From: Leifsonia sp. 466MF
GTDB taxonomy: Bacteria > Actinomycetota > Actinomycetes > Actinomycetales > Microbacteriaceae
Reading direction: 5' to 3'
Assembly (NCBI RefSeq): GCF_900100265.1
Contig: NZ_LT629696.1
Location: 1,364,001-1,428,000, forward strand
Length of the DNA: 64,000 bases
In this document: positions 42,187 to 51,497 of the stretch, piece after piece
Layout: each line of letters starts with the position of its first letter
Numbering within the stretch: the stretch's first letter is position 1
Program-made: the position numbers and the translations under genes
Notes under the pieces: generated by a model
Database searches by the model: none
Seen by the model: the letters and a program-made list of their open reading frames with translations, nothing else
Told to the model about the DNA's origin: nothing

Positions 42187-42609
42187 GTGCCGCAGAATCC
42201 CGCCAACCGCCCCGACGACATCGCCCCCAGTCGTTACCCGGGGGAGCGCCTCGGACTGCCCGAGGCCGGTCCGCGGTCCGTCGGACGGGTGGGACGGCGG
42301 ATCGCGGCAATCGCCATCGACTGGGCCATCGCATCCCTGCTGTCGTTCGCGTTCTTCCGTTACGACTCGTGGGCGACGATCTCGATCTTCGCCGTGCTGC
42401 AGATCGTGTTCATCCCGACTCTCGGGGGCAGTGTCGGCCACAGGGCGCTCGGGATGCGCGTCGTCGCCGTGCGCGGCGGCTGGGTCGGGGTGTGGCGCCC
42501 GATCGTCCGGACGCTGCTCCTCTGCATCGTGATCCCGGCGCTGGTCTGGGACTCCGACCAGCGCGGCTTCCACGACAAGATCGCTGGCACCGTCCTCATA
42601 CGCGCCTGA
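42187..42609 (+). CDS. RDD family membrane protein
   Basis: A 140-residue protein with an N-terminal hydrophilic region and three helices. The RDD motif residues appear as [15 protein letters not shown] in helix 1 and [12 protein letters not shown] near the C-terminus, with [14 protein letters not shown] in between. The function is unknown; RDD proteins are often linked to transport. It is divergent from glnA1 and close to lipoate genes, an order common in Actinobacteria. Confidence 0.9.
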   Translation: MPQNPANRPDDIAPSRYPGERLGLPEAGPRSVGRVGRRIAAIAIDWAIASLLSFAFFRYDSWATISIFAVLQIVFIPTLGGSVGHRALGMRVVAVRGGWVGVWRPIVRTLLLCIVIPALVWDSDQRGFHDKIAGTVLIRA

Positions 42610-42620
42610 CGCGGTTCCCA

Positions 42621-42694
42621 CCCGCCGCCGAGTACGCAAAAACTGCACGGTTTCCGGGTGGAATCCGTGCAGCTTTTGTGTACTCGACGGCGGG
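42621..42694. repeat. Palindrome family C, copy 3 (variant)
   Basis: 30-bp arms with three mismatches (CCGAGTACGCAAAAACTGCA against TGCAGCTTTTGTGTACTCGA) enclose a 14-base loop. It has the CCG(T/C)CGAGT outer signature of family C but TAC instead of TCC. It lies between convergent RDD and DUF4191 genes. Confidence 0.85.
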
Positions 42695-42726
42695 CGGAGC
42701 GGCCCGACGGCGGGGGAGTGCGAGGG

Positions 42727-43422
42727 TCAGCGCGCGCGCTGGGCGCGCACCTTCATGGGGTCGATGCCCTTCGGGATCGGCATCTGGTTCTCCATCGACT
42801 GGAGGCGGTTGCTGATCGCGAGCACCTCGGCCTTGGTGAGGGTCGGCTTGATCTTGGCGAGCGTGCGCGGCACCTTGTGCAGCGGCACGGAGTCGGCGTC
42901 CGGCCCGACGCTGATGACGGTGACCGGAACGTTCGGGAGCACGCGGTTCACCTTGCGGCGCTCCTCGTCGATCATGCGCTTGGTGCGGGTCACCGGGCCC
43001 TCGCTGATGAGCACGACGCCGCCGCGGCCGGTCGCCCGGTACACCGCATCCTGCGTCTTGCCGTTGACGGCGACCGGCATCTCAGAGCCGCGCCAGCTGC
43101 GCTTCAGCGACGAGCGGAGCACAGCGCCGACGGCGCCTGGCTGTCCCTCGATCTGCGAGTACGCGGCACGCTCGGCACGACGACCGAGGATGATCAGCGC
43201 GATCAGGACGCCGGCGAGCACACCCGCGAGGATCCACAGCACCATCGTGAAGATGTTGCCGCCGGAGAGGAACACGGCGAGCAGGATGCCGAGGATGATC
43301 GGCAGGACAGCCCCGAGGACGATGTACAGCACCGCACGGTTGTCGTACCGGCGGGTCATCTGGAACACCTGCCACATCTGCTTCAGACGGCCGGGCTCCT
43401 TGGTGGACTTGTCCTTTGCCAT
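42727..43422 (-). CDS. DUF4191 family membrane protein
   Basis: A 231-residue protein with a charged N-terminus (LKQMWQVFQMTRRYD), two adjacent helices at about residues 32-75, and a cytosolic domain containing SLKRSWRGSEMPVAVNGKTQDAVYR and RGGVVLISEGP. This matches actinobacterial DUF4191 proteins, which sit next to lipA and glnA. The function is unknown. ATG 43422 follows TATCCT by seven bases. It lies 62 bases downstream of lipA on the same strand but has its own promoter. Confidence 0.9.
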   Translation of the reverse strand: MAKDKSTKEPGRLKQMWQVFQMTRRYDNRAVLYIVLGAVLPIILGILLAVFLSGGNIFTMVLWILAGVLAGVLIALIILGRRAERAAYSQIEGQPGAVGAVLRSSLKRSWRGSEMPVAVNGKTQDAVYRATGRGGVVLISEGPVTRTKRMIDEERRKVNRVLPNVPVTVISVGPDADSVPLHKVPRTLAKIKPTLTKAEVLAISNRLQSMENQMPIPKGIDPMKVRAQRAR

Positions 43423-43429
43423 AGCTCCA

Positions 43430-43435
43430 AGGATA
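43430..43435 (-). promoter_or_regulatory. -10 box TATCCT, leaderless promoter of the DUF4191 gene
   Basis: TATCCT on the minus strand ends seven bases before ATG 43422. Confidence 0.55.
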
Positions 43436-43484
43436 CCGGCTCGGCGGCGTTCCAGATGACCCGTTCGCTGCGGGGAGAGGGCTC

Positions 43485-44474
43485 TCAGGAGACGGCCTGT
43501 GCGAAGCCGAGCGTCGCGTCGGCCAGGTGCCTCAGCTCGTCCGGCACCGGCCGTCCTTTCGCCTGCATGGATTGCGCCCACAGCCGTCCCGCTCGGTACG
43601 ACGAGCGCACCAGCGGCCCCGCCAGGACGCCGAGGAATCCGATCTCCTCCGCCTCCTGCTTGAGCTCGACGAACTCGTCGGGATGCACCCACCGCGCCAC
43701 CGGCAGATGGCGCGGGCTCGGCCGCAGGTACTGCGTGATCGTGATGATGTCGGTTCCCGCGTCATGGAGGTCGCGCAGGGCTGTGCTGATCTCGTGGCGC
43801 TCCTCGCCCATCCCGAGGATGAGGTTGGACTTCGTGATCAGCCCGGCGGACCGGCCCTGTGTCAGCACGTCCAGCGAGCGATCGTAGCGGAACGCGGGCC
43901 GGATGCGCTTGAAGATGCGCGGGACCGTCTCCACATTGTGGGCGAACACCTCCGGGCGGGCGGAGAACACCTCGCCGAGGTGGTCGGGGTTGCCGGAGAA
44001 GTCGGGCACGAGGATCTCGACCCCGGTGCCCGGCGACTGGCGGTGGATCTCGCGGATCGTCTCCGCGTACAGCCACGAGCCCTCGTCCTCCAGGTCGTCG
44101 CGCGCAACGCCCGTCACGGTCGCGTAACGGAGGCCCATGCGCTGCACGGACTCTCCGACGCGACGCGGTTCATCGCGGTCGAACTCCGCCGGCTTGCCGG
44201 TGTCGATCTGGCAGAAGTCGCAACGGCGCGTGCACTGCGAGCCGCCGATGAGGAAGGTCGCCTCCCGGTCCTCCCAGCACTCGTAGATGTTGGGACAGCC
44301 GGCCTCCTGGCAGACCGTGTGCAGCTCCTCGGACTTCACCAGGCTCTGCAGCTGCCGGTACTCCGGCCCCATCTTCGCCTTGGTCTTGATCCACTCGGGC
44401 TTCCGCTCGATCGGCGTCTGGGCGTTGCGGACCTCGAGGCGCAGCATCCGGCGCCCCTCGGGTACGGCGCTCAC
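43485..44474 (-). CDS. lipA: Lipoyl synthase
   Basis: A 329-residue radical-SAM enzyme that inserts two sulfurs into octanoyl groups. The auxiliary cluster cysteines are C55, C60 and C66 ([12 protein letters not shown]); the radical-SAM cluster cysteines are C81, C85 and C88 (CTRRCDFC). The C-terminal SSYRAG serine ligand is present. The start is GTG 44474, overlapping the lipB stop. It matures the lipoyl domain of SucB encoded 2 kb away. Confidence 0.97.
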   Translation of the reverse strand: MSAVPEGRRMLRLEVRNAQTPIERKPEWIKTKAKMGPEYRQLQSLVKSEELHTVCQEAGCPNIYECWEDREATFLIGGSQCTRRCDFCQIDTGKPAEFDRDEPRRVGESVQRMGLRYATVTGVARDDLEDEGSWLYAETIREIHRQSPGTGVEILVPDFSGNPDHLGEVFSARPEVFAHNVETVPRIFKRIRPAFRYDRSLDVLTQGRSAGLITKSNLILGMGEERHEISTALRDLHDAGTDIITITQYLRPSPRHLPVARWVHPDEFVELKQEAEEIGFLGVLAGPLVRSSYRAGRLWAQSMQAKGRPVPDELRHLADATLGFAQAVS

Positions 44475-45130
44475 GCGACGGCCTCCGCAGCGGTGAACTC
44501 CAGGTCGAAGGCGTCTATGACGAGCGGCGCGACGTCCTGCGGTGTCACGGTGCGGCCGAGGATCCGGGAGATCGTGGTCACCCCGGCGTCGCGGATGCCG
44601 CAGGCGACGATGCGGTCGTAGGCGTCGAGGCTGTTGGAGCAGTTGAGCGCGAACCCGTGCATGGTGACACCCTCGGCGACGCGGATGCCGATGGCGGCGA
44701 TCTTCTCGTCCCTGGTGGCTCCGGGGTTGTGCTCGGGTCGCATCCACACGCCGGAGCGGCCCTCGATCTGCACCCCGGTCACGCCGACGCGCGCGAGCAC
44801 GTCGATGAGCACCCGTTCGAGCGCGCGGACGTAGCCGACGACGTCGATGGGGTCGTGGAGGCGGAGGATCGGGTACCCCACGAGCTGACCCGGCCCGTGC
44901 CAGGTGATCTTGCCTCCCCGGTCGACGTCGACGACGGGGGTGCCGTCGTCGGGACGTTCGTCCGGTGAGGTCCTTTTGCCCGCGGTGTACACCGGCGGGT
45001 GCTCGAGGAGGATGACGGTATCGGGCGCCCGGCCTGCGACGACGGCGGCGTGCAGGGCACGCTGCTGTTGAAGGGCCTCGAGATACGGCACGGAGTTGGC
45101 GCTTAGCCCCGTGACGTCATACGTGGTCAC
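44471..45130 (-). CDS. lipB: Lipoyl(octanoyl) transferase
   Basis: A 219-residue transferase that moves octanoate from acyl carrier protein to lipoyl domains. Catalytic Lys is in [11 protein letters not shown] and catalytic Cys in [25 protein letters not shown] is the substrate-binding block. The GTG start at 45130 follows TAGACT by six bases. It is the first gene of lipB-lipA. Confidence 0.96.
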   Translation of the reverse strand: MTTYDVTGLSANSVPYLEALQQQRALHAAVVAGRAPDTVILLEHPPVYTAGKRTSPDERPDDGTPVVDVDRGGKITWHGPGQLVGYPILRLHDPIDVVGYVRALERVLIDVLARVGVTGVQIEGRSGVWMRPEHNPGATRDEKIAAIGIRVAEGVTMHGFALNCSNSLDAYDRIVACGIRDAGVTTISRILGRTVTPQDVAPLVIDAFDLEFTAAEAVA

Positions 45131-45136
45131 GGGGCC

Positions 45137-45142
45137 AGTCTA
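45137..45142 (-). promoter_or_regulatory. -10 box TAGACT, leaderless promoter of lipBA
   Basis: TAGACT on the minus strand ends six bases before GTG 45130. Confidence 0.6.
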
Positions 45143-45245
45143 TGCGCGGGGCGCGTTCGGTGTTCACAGGCGGACGAGTGGATGCGTTATGCACAGATCC
45201 GCGGACGGGCGACCGCGGCGTCCGGCGGTGGGATGGGATCGATGT

Positions 45246-46754
45246 GTGACTTCCTCTCCCGTCTCCCTTCGTTCAGCATCCATCCGGCCCTCGGCTTCCG
45301 CGCGTTCCGCCGACCGCGCCCCGGCCGAGGCCGAGCTCTTGCGTGCGGCCCGGACGATCGCCGCCGCCGAAGGGTGGGAGGTGGATGCGCCGACCTGTCA
45401 GGTGCGCGGCGAGCCGCCGCACGAGATCCGGGTGGCGGCATCCGGTGGGCGGCTCCCGGGGCGGCGTCTCTTGCGGGTGCGGGAGCGTGCTCCCGGGGTG
45501 GCCGCCGACAGTGCCGACATCGACGCGCGCGTTGCGGCGGTCAGCGAGCATGTGGTCGGTGTGGTGGCACAGCTTCCGGACCGGCGCGTGCGGGGGAGAG
45601 AGGTGGATGCTGTGCTCCTGGACTTCCCGGAGCACGGAGACCTCGACGGCCTGCTCGCACGGAGGGGCGGCGTGCGTTCGGGCGAGGCGGCGACCATCCT
45701 GCTCGGGGTCGCTGCCGGGCTGGCCGCCTTGCACTCCTCCGGCTGGGCCGGACCGGGACTGACCGGTTCGGGGATCGTATTCCTCGGCGACGGCTGTCCG
45801 GCCCTCGACGCGCTCGACGACGTGGGGCCGTGGACCGCCGACGCCGCCGTGACGGACGCCGAGCGCTTCTACGCCCTGGCTCGGACGATCTGCCTGAAGG
45901 TGGTGGACGGATTCGGGATGCGGCTGTTGGCCGCTGTGGAAGCCGGGCTCCGTCGCGGGCGCTGGCCGGCCGTCGCGGACTCCGTCCTGCGCGTGGTAGC
46001 GCCGGAATCTGTGGGGCTGGAACCGTCCACGCTCGACGACGTCGAGCCCGTTGAGCGTCGGATATCTTCGAGTCGCGTCGGGCGGGCCGCCGTGCTGGTG
46101 AGCCGGGCGATGGACCTGCTCGACGGTCGACCGGGTCGTGCTCTCGGTGAACGGATCCGGACGACGCTGCGGCGGAGGCCCGCGTTGGTTGCGGCTGCGG
46201 CGGTGCCCGTGGTGGCGGCGCTCGCGTTCGTCGCGCTATCGCCGGCACCCGGCTCATCGCCGCACACGGCGGCGACGCCGATGCCGACTCCGTCGCCGTT
46301 CGGCCGGACGGCTACGCCGACTGCGACGGCGACGCCGACGCCGACGCCTTCGTCGTCCGCGGTGGCGCCTGCGGCTGCTGTCGCAGAGGCTGCGGTCGGG
46401 GCGGGCGAGGCCGCCGGCGGCTCGGCGACGGAGGATCCGGTGGATGCGGCCCGTGCCGTGCTCGACGCTCGGCATTCGTGCTTCACGGCGCGCCCGGCGT
46501 TTTCCGACTGCCTGACGGGCGTCCTCGACGAGGGCTCGCCCGTGGTCGCGGAAGAGACGGCTGCGTTGGGTGCGGAGGGTGCCGCCGCGAAGCGCGACTT
46601 CAGCGGCGCGACGCTGTCGCTGGTCGAACGGTGGGGCGGTGCCGCCCTCGTCAGCGCCGCCCCGGACTCCACCCGCACCCCGAAAAGCGAACCGGCCTCG
46701 CTCCTGCTGGTGAGGATCGAGGCCGGTTGGCGGCTACGGGCGGTGTACCCGTGA
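45246..46754 (+). CDS. Membrane-anchored degenerate protein kinase (pseudokinase-like)
   Basis: A 502-residue protein. Residues 30 to about 230 resemble the Ser/Thr kinase fold: FPEHGDLDGLLARRGGVRSGEA matches the hinge and helix D-E region, and AAGLAALHSSGW leads where HRD/HGD should be. What follows is AGPGLTGSGIVFLGDG, without the catalytic Asp, and LDALDDVG in place of DFG. Phosphotransfer is therefore unlikely. One helix lies at about 312-334, followed by a Thr/Pro-rich linker. An exported C-terminal domain of about 110 residues has two cysteines and a possible NTF2-like end. GTG 45246 is a provisional start. Confidence 0.65.
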   Translation: MTSSPVSLRSASIRPSASARSADRAPAEAELLRAARTIAAAEGWEVDAPTCQVRGEPPHEIRVAASGGRLPGRRLLRVRERAPGVAADSADIDARVAAVSEHVVGVVAQLPDRRVRGREVDAVLLDFPEHGDLDGLLARRGGVRSGEAATILLGVAAGLAALHSSGWAGPGLTGSGIVFLGDGCPALDALDDVGPWTADAAVTDAERFYALARTICLKVVDGFGMRLLAAVEAGLRRGRWPAVADSVLRVVAPESVGLEPSTLDDVEPVERRISSSRVGRAAVLVSRAMDLLDGRPGRALGERIRTTLRRRPALVAAAAVPVVAALAFVALSPAPGSSPHTAATPMPTPSPFGRTATPTATATPTPTPSSSAVAPAAAVAEAAVGAGEAAGGSATEDPVDAARAVLDARHSCFTARPAFSDCLTGVLDEGSPVVAEETAALGAEGAAAKRDFSGATLSLVERWGGAALVSAAPDSTRTPKSEPASLLLVRIEAGWRLRAVYP

Positions 46755-46759
46755 GCGGA

Positions 46760-48334
46760 TCAGATTCCGAGGTTGGCCTCGAAGTTGCCGCCCTCGAGAC
46801 GGTTCTTGACCGCGACGAGGAAGCGGGCCGCGTCGGCGCCGTCCACGATGCGGTGGTCGTACGAGAGAGCCAGGTACACGGTCGAACGGATGGCGATCGA
46901 GTCCGTGCCGTCGGCCGAGATGACGACCGGCTTCTTCGTGACGATGCCCGTGCCCAGGATCGCGACCTGCGGGAGGAAGACGACCGGGGTGTCGAACAGG
47001 GCGCCACGCGAACCGGTGTTCGTGAGCGTGAAGGTGCCACCGGCGAGCTCGTCCGGCTTGAGCCGGTTGTCGCGGGTGCGCTCGGCCAGGTCGGTGATCT
47101 CCTTCGCGAGACCCGCGATGTCGAGCTCCGAGGCGTTGCGCACCACCGGGGTGAGCAGGCCGCGCTCGGTGTCGACCGCGATCGACATGTTCTCGTGGTC
47201 CGGGTACACGATGCTGTCGCCGTCCACCGTCGCGTTGATGACGGGATACGTCTTCAGCGCCTCGGCCGCGGCCAGGGCGAAGAAGGGCAGGAAGGAGAGC
47301 TTCACACCGGTCTTGGCGAGGAAGTCGCCCTTCACGCGGTCGCGGAGAGCGGCGACCTTCGTGACGTCGACCTCGACGACGCTGGTGAGCTGCGCGGTCG
47401 ACTGCATCGAGACGACGGCGCGCTCGGCGACGACCTTGCGGAGACGCGACATCGGCTGGGTCGTGCCGCGGAGCGGCGAGACCTCGGGAGCCGGAGCCGC
47501 CTCAGCAGCGGGCGCGCCGCCCTGAGCCGCGGCCGGGGCAGCAGCCGAGAGGATGTCCTCCTTGCGGATGCGACCGCCGACACCGGTTCCGGTGACGGTG
47601 GAGAGGTCGACGCCCTGCTCGTTCGCGAGCTTGCGGACGATCGGGGTCACGTAGCCGGCGTTGCCGGCGTGGGCGCCCGATGACGAGCCGCCGGCGGCCG
47701 CGGGGGCCTCCTGCGCGGGGGCGGCCTGAGCCGGAGCGGCCGGTGCCGCGGGAGCGGCAGGAGCCGCCTGCGGGGCGGGGGCAGCCTGGGCGGGTGCCGC
47801 CTGCTGGGCAGGAGCGACGGGAGCAGCCGGGGCCGGAGCCGCGGGAGCGGCCGCGGCGGGGGCCTGCTGGGCGGGAGCAGCCTGCTGGGCAGGAGCTGCC
47901 TCCGCGGGAGCAGCCTGCGGTGCGGGCGCGGCCTGCTCGGCGGCGGGTGCGGCCTGCTCGGCGGGAGCCGGTGCAGCCTCCGCGGGAGCGGCCTCCGCGG
48001 GAGCAGCCTGCTCGGCCGGAGCCGCCTCGGCCGGGGCGGCCTCCGCAGGAGCGGCCTCGGCTGCCGGAGCAGCGGGCGCCTCAGCGCCTGCACCGGAGCC
48101 GTCACCGATCGTCACGAGCGCAGTGCCCACCTCGACCGTCTCGTCCTCCTGCACCAGGATCTCCTCGATGACGCCGGCGACCGGCGACGGGATCTCGGTG
48201 TCGACCTTGTCGGTCGAGACTTCGAGCAGGGGCTCGTCCACCTCGACACGGTCGCCAACGTTCTTCAGCCAGCGGGTGACCGTGCCTTCCGTGACGCTCT
48301 CGCCGAGCGCCGGGAGGCTGACGGATTCGCTCAT
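46760..48334 (-). CDS. sucB: 2-oxoglutarate dehydrogenase E2 component (dihydrolipoamide succinyltransferase-like)
   Basis: A 524-residue E2 acyltransferase. One lipoyl domain (residues 1-75) has lipoyl-lysine K43 in [10 protein letters not shown]. Next is a low-complexity Ala/Pro/Gln/Glu linker of about 130 residues, then the E3-binding domain ([30 protein letters not shown]). The catalytic domain carries the HxxxDG motif as [14 protein letters not shown]. The acyl specificity, succinyl or acetyl, is not certain. lpdA is directly upstream. The stop codon lies only five bases from that of the convergent pseudokinase gene. Confidence 0.9.
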   Translation of the reverse strand: MSESVSLPALGESVTEGTVTRWLKNVGDRVEVDEPLLEVSTDKVDTEIPSPVAGVIEEILVQEDETVEVGTALVTIGDGSGAGAEAPAAPAAEAAPAEAAPAEAAPAEQAAPAEAAPAEAAPAPAEQAAPAAEQAAPAPQAAPAEAAPAQQAAPAQQAPAAAAPAAPAPAAPVAPAQQAAPAQAAPAPQAAPAAPAAPAAPAQAAPAQEAPAAAGGSSSGAHAGNAGYVTPIVRKLANEQGVDLSTVTGTGVGGRIRKEDILSAAAPAAAQGGAPAAEAAPAPEVSPLRGTTQPMSRLRKVVAERAVVSMQSTAQLTSVVEVDVTKVAALRDRVKGDFLAKTGVKLSFLPFFALAAAEALKTYPVINATVDGDSIVYPDHENMSIAVDTERGLLTPVVRNASELDIAGLAKEITDLAERTRDNRLKPDELAGGTFTLTNTGSRGALFDTPVVFLPQVAILGTGIVTKKPVVISADGTDSIAIRSTVYLALSYDHRIVDGADAARFLVAVKNRLEGGNFEANLGI

Positions 48335-48413
48335 GAGCTTCTCTCCTTCAAAACCTGATCGTTCAGTAGCTTATTGCAGCCGGGTCCGCGCGGCGCGGAC
48401 CCGGCTGGTCGTC

Positions 48414-49787
48414 CTAGAGGGTGTGCAGCGGCTTGCCCGCGAGGTACAGGAACGCCTCGCCGAGGGACTCGTTCTGCGTGGGGTGCGCGTGGATGAGAGG
48501 AGCGATGTCCTCCGGGTACGCCTCCCAGTTCACCGCCAACTGCGCCTCGCCGATGAGCTCTCCGACGCGCGCGCCGATCATGTGCACGCCGACCACGGGG
48601 CCGTCGTTGACACGGACGACCTTGACGCTGCCGTTCGTGCCGATGATCTCGCTCTTGGCGTTGCCCGCCAGGCTGTAGTCGTAGCTGCTGACGCTGTCGG
48701 CACCGTACTTCTCGGCCGCCTTGGCCTCGGTGAGGCCGATCGAGGCGACCTCCGGGTCGCAGTAGGTGACCTTGGGGATGTTGACGTCGGGGATGACGAT
48801 CGGGTTGAGGCCCGCGATCTCCTCGGCCACGAAGATGCCCTGCTGGAAGCCGCGGTGCGCGAGCTGCAGGCCGGGGACGATGTCGCCGACCGCGTAGACG
48901 CCGGGGATGTTCGTGTGCAGGCGCTCGTCGGTGATGACGAAGCCGCGGTCCATGGTGACCCCGACCTCCTCGAAGCCGAGACCCTGGGTCAGCGGGCCGC
49001 GGCCAACCGCGACGAGCAGGACGTCCGCCTCGACGGTGTCGCCGTTCTCGAGGGTGACGACGACGCCGTTCTCGTCCTGGGTGACGCCCTGGAAGCGGAT
49101 GCCGAGACGGTAGTCGATGCCACGGCGGCGGAACGCGCGCTCCAGCGACTTGCTGATCGACTCGTCCTCGTTCGGGACGAGGTGCGGCAGCGCCTCGATG
49201 ATGGTGACCTCGGAGCCGAACGACTTCCACACGCTGGCGAACTCGACGCCGATGACGCCGCCGCCGAGCACGGCCACCTTGCGGGGCACGAAGTCGAGCT
49301 CGAGAGCCTGCTCGCTGGTGATCACGCGGCCGCCGATCTCGAGGCCCGGAAGCGAGCGCGAGTAGGAGCCGGTGGCCAGGATGACGTTCTTGCCGACGAT
49401 CGTGTCGTCGCCCACCTGCACGGTGGTCGGGGAGGTCAGACGACCCTCGCCCTCGATGACGGTGATGCCGCGCGCCTTCACCAGGCCCTGCAGGCCCTTG
49501 TACTTCTTGGCGACGATTCCCTTGCGGTACTCGCTCACCCCGTTGATGTCGACGCCCTGCAGCTGAGTCACGATGCCGTACTTCGACGACTCCCGTGAGT
49601 AGTCGGCCACCTCGGCCGCGTGGAGCAGCGCCTTCGTGGGGACGCAGCCGCGGTGCAGGCAGGTGCCGCCGACCTTGTCCTTCTCGATCATGCCGACGGT
49701 GAAACCGAGCTCGGCCGCACGCAGCGCTGCTGCGTAGCCTCCACTCCCACCGCCGAGCACCACAATGTCAAAGTTCTGCTCAGACAC
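48414..49787 (-). CDS. lpdA: Dihydrolipoyl dehydrogenase
   Basis: A 457-residue FAD-dependent E3 that reoxidizes dihydrolipoyl groups with NAD. The FAD motif is VVLGGGSGGYAAALRAAELG, the redox disulfide C43/C48 (GGTCLHRGCVPTK), the NAD motif VAVLGGGVIGVEFAS, and the C-terminal His-Glu pair HAHPTQNESLGEA. GTG 49787 was chosen because GGGAG precedes it; an upstream ATG at 49823 has no site. It is transcribed with sucB 79 bases downstream. Confidence 0.96.
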   Translation of the reverse strand: MSEQNFDIVVLGGGSGGYAAALRAAELGFTVGMIEKDKVGGTCLHRGCVPTKALLHAAEVADYSRESSKYGIVTQLQGVDINGVSEYRKGIVAKKYKGLQGLVKARGITVIEGEGRLTSPTTVQVGDDTIVGKNVILATGSYSRSLPGLEIGGRVITSEQALELDFVPRKVAVLGGGVIGVEFASVWKSFGSEVTIIEALPHLVPNEDESISKSLERAFRRRGIDYRLGIRFQGVTQDENGVVVTLENGDTVEADVLLVAVGRGPLTQGLGFEEVGVTMDRGFVITDERLHTNIPGVYAVGDIVPGLQLAHRGFQQGIFVAEEIAGLNPIVIPDVNIPKVTYCDPEVASIGLTEAKAAEKYGADSVSSYDYSLAGNAKSEIIGTNGSVKVVRVNDGPVVGVHMIGARVGELIGEAQLAVNWEAYPEDIAPLIHAHPTQNESLGEAFLYLAGKPLHTL

Positions 49788-49862
49788 CCAGCTACTCCCT
49801 CGCGCATCAGGATCATGTGACACGATTTGCCGCCCAGAGGGGTGGCTCCGGGAGACGTGTTG

Positions 49863-49884
49863 ATGGGCGGGATTTCCCGCCCAT
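49863..49884. terminator. Palindrome between pepA and lpdA
   Basis: ATGGGCGGGA/TCCCGCCCAT with a two-base centre lies nine bases beyond the pepA stop codon, upstream of lpdA. It could end pepA transcription or be an operator of lpdA-sucB. There is no T run. Confidence 0.4.
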
Positions 49885-49893
49885 ACGACCCTA

Positions 49894-51378
49894 CTACTTC
49901 CGGGAAAAGCTCTCGGCCAGACGGATGAGCGCCCTTACGCTGACGGCGGACGGTCCCTTTCCGGTGAATCCGTACGGCGCCGCAGGGCTCTTCGCCGGGC
50001 CCGCGATGTCGAGGTGCGCCCACGGGATGCGCGGGGCGTCGTCCGCGTCGCCGGTGCGTCCGACGAACTCCTGCAGGAACACTCCCGCGAGCAGAGCGCC
50101 GCCCGCCGTGTTGCCCGGGTTGGCGTTCGCGATGTCGGCCACATCCGAGTTGATCGTCGCGCGCAGTTCGCCGGGGAGCGGCATCGGCCAGAGCAGCTCG
50201 CCGCTCTCCTTGCCCGCGGTGAGCACCTGGTCGACGAGGTCGTCGGAGCCCATCACGGCGGCGTACCGGGTGCCGAGGGCGACCATCGCCGCGCCCGTCA
50301 GCGTGGCGACGTCGACGATCGCGTCGGGCTGCTCCTCGCTGGCGGCGACCAGGCCGTCCGCGAGCACGAGCCGGCCCTCGGCGTCGGTGTTGAGCACCTC
50401 GACGGTGCGTCCGCCGCGGATGCGCAGCACGTCGTTCGGTCGGATCGCCGATCCGGACGGCATGTTCTCCGCCAGGCACAGCCACGCCGTCACGCGCACC
50501 GGGAGCGCGAGGCGGGCGGCGGCGAGCACGACGCCGAGCACCGTCGCGGCGCCGGTCATGTCGTACTTCATCCCGACCATCCCGGTCGCCGGCTTCAGCG
50601 ACAGGCCGCCGGAGTCGAACGTGATGCCCTTGCCCACCAGCGCGAGGTGCCGCTCGGCGCCGTCGGGGGAGTAGGCGACCTTGACCAGCCGCGGCGGCCG
50701 GGTCGAGCCCTGTCCGACCCCGAGGATGCCGCCGAATCCCTCGACCGCGAGCTGCTCCTCGTCCCAGACGGTCACCGTCACGGGGAGGTCCGACGACGCC
50801 GCCTGCGCACGCTCGGCGAACGTCTCGGGGTAGAGGTCGAGCGGGGGAGTGTTCACCAGATCCTTGACGAGCGCAGCAGCCTCGGCGACGGCGGTAGCGC
50901 GGGCGATCAGTGCTCCGCTGTCCGACGCGGCGCCGAGCACCTCGACGGACCCGACGGGATCCTTGGTCGCCGCACGGCTCTTCTCCCGGTACTCCGTGAA
51001 GGCGTAGGCGCCGAGCGCCGCGCCCTCGAGCACGGCGCCGAGCTGTGCATCGCCCTCGGCGGGGAGATCGAGCGCGACCGCGGCGGTGCCCGCCAGCTGC
51101 CGCACGGCACTCCCCGCGGCGTAGCGGAGTGCGTCCTCTCCGCCCTCGGGCAGCCCGATCACCGCGAGCGACGGACCGGAGCCCTGCCCGGGCAGCCGGA
51201 CCAGCTCGTCCTTGCCTCCACTGAATCCGACATCCCGCAAGTGCTGCGCGAGCTGGTCGCGGTCGGCGCCCGACAGCACGGTCACGCTGTCGCCGGCGAC
51301 TCGCGCGGCGACGACGAGCACGTCGGCGGGGCCGGAAGGGGTGGATGCGTCGGTCACGGTCAGCGCAGGAACGGTCAT
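49894..51378 (-). CDS. pepA: Leucyl aminopeptidase (M17)
   Basis: A 494-residue M17 metallo-aminopeptidase, usually hexameric. Metal and active-site motifs are LVGKGITFDSGGLSLKP with Lys and Asp, KYDMTGAA, the NTDAEGRL signature and the DVATLTGAAM block. The N-terminal domain of about 170 residues is poorly conserved, as usual. It cleaves N-terminal residues from peptides in the cytosol. The start follows TAGGGT by six bases. Confidence 0.95.
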   Translation of the reverse strand: MTVPALTVTDASTPSGPADVLVVAARVAGDSVTVLSGADRDQLAQHLRDVGFSGGKDELVRLPGQGSGPSLAVIGLPEGGEDALRYAAGSAVRQLAGTAAVALDLPAEGDAQLGAVLEGAALGAYAFTEYREKSRAATKDPVGSVEVLGAASDSGALIARATAVAEAAALVKDLVNTPPLDLYPETFAERAQAASSDLPVTVTVWDEEQLAVEGFGGILGVGQGSTRPPRLVKVAYSPDGAERHLALVGKGITFDSGGLSLKPATGMVGMKYDMTGAATVLGVVLAAARLALPVRVTAWLCLAENMPSGSAIRPNDVLRIRGGRTVEVLNTDAEGRLVLADGLVAASEEQPDAIVDVATLTGAAMVALGTRYAAVMGSDDLVDQVLTAGKESGELLWPMPLPGELRATINSDVADIANANPGNTAGGALLAGVFLQEFVGRTGDADDAPRIPWAHLDIAGPAKSPAAPYGFTGKGPSAVSVRALIRLAESFSRK

Positions 51379-51384
51379 GCCTCG

Positions 51385-51390
51385 ACCCTA
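51385..51390 (-). promoter_or_regulatory. -10 box TAGGGT, leaderless promoter of pepA
   Basis: TAGGGT on the minus strand ends six bases before ATG 51378. Confidence 0.6.
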
Positions 51391-51485
51391 ACGCGCACGC
51401 GCGTACCGTCCCGGCCGCCGGCCGTGTTCGCTGTGGGCGTTCCCGCACCCGGCGCGGACCCGGCTCCCCTCGCCGGGGTCCGCTC

Positions 51486-51491
51486 TAGAGT
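51486..51491 (+). promoter_or_regulatory. -10 box TAGAGT, leaderless promoter of the PAC2 gene
   Basis: TAGAGT ends six bases before ATG 51498. Confidence 0.6.
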
Positions 51492-51497
51492 TGAGGT

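Noticed and set aside
45096..45245. N-terminal extension of the pseudokinase gene
   Set aside because: The frame is open upstream, but the sequence overlaps the lipB promoter and start, is Arg/Gly-rich and has no translation signal.
47650..48090. Repeat DNA or a separate gene in the Ala/Pro-rich stretch
   Set aside because: It is the interdomain linker of SucB in frame with both flanking domains; opposite-strand frames there are compositional.
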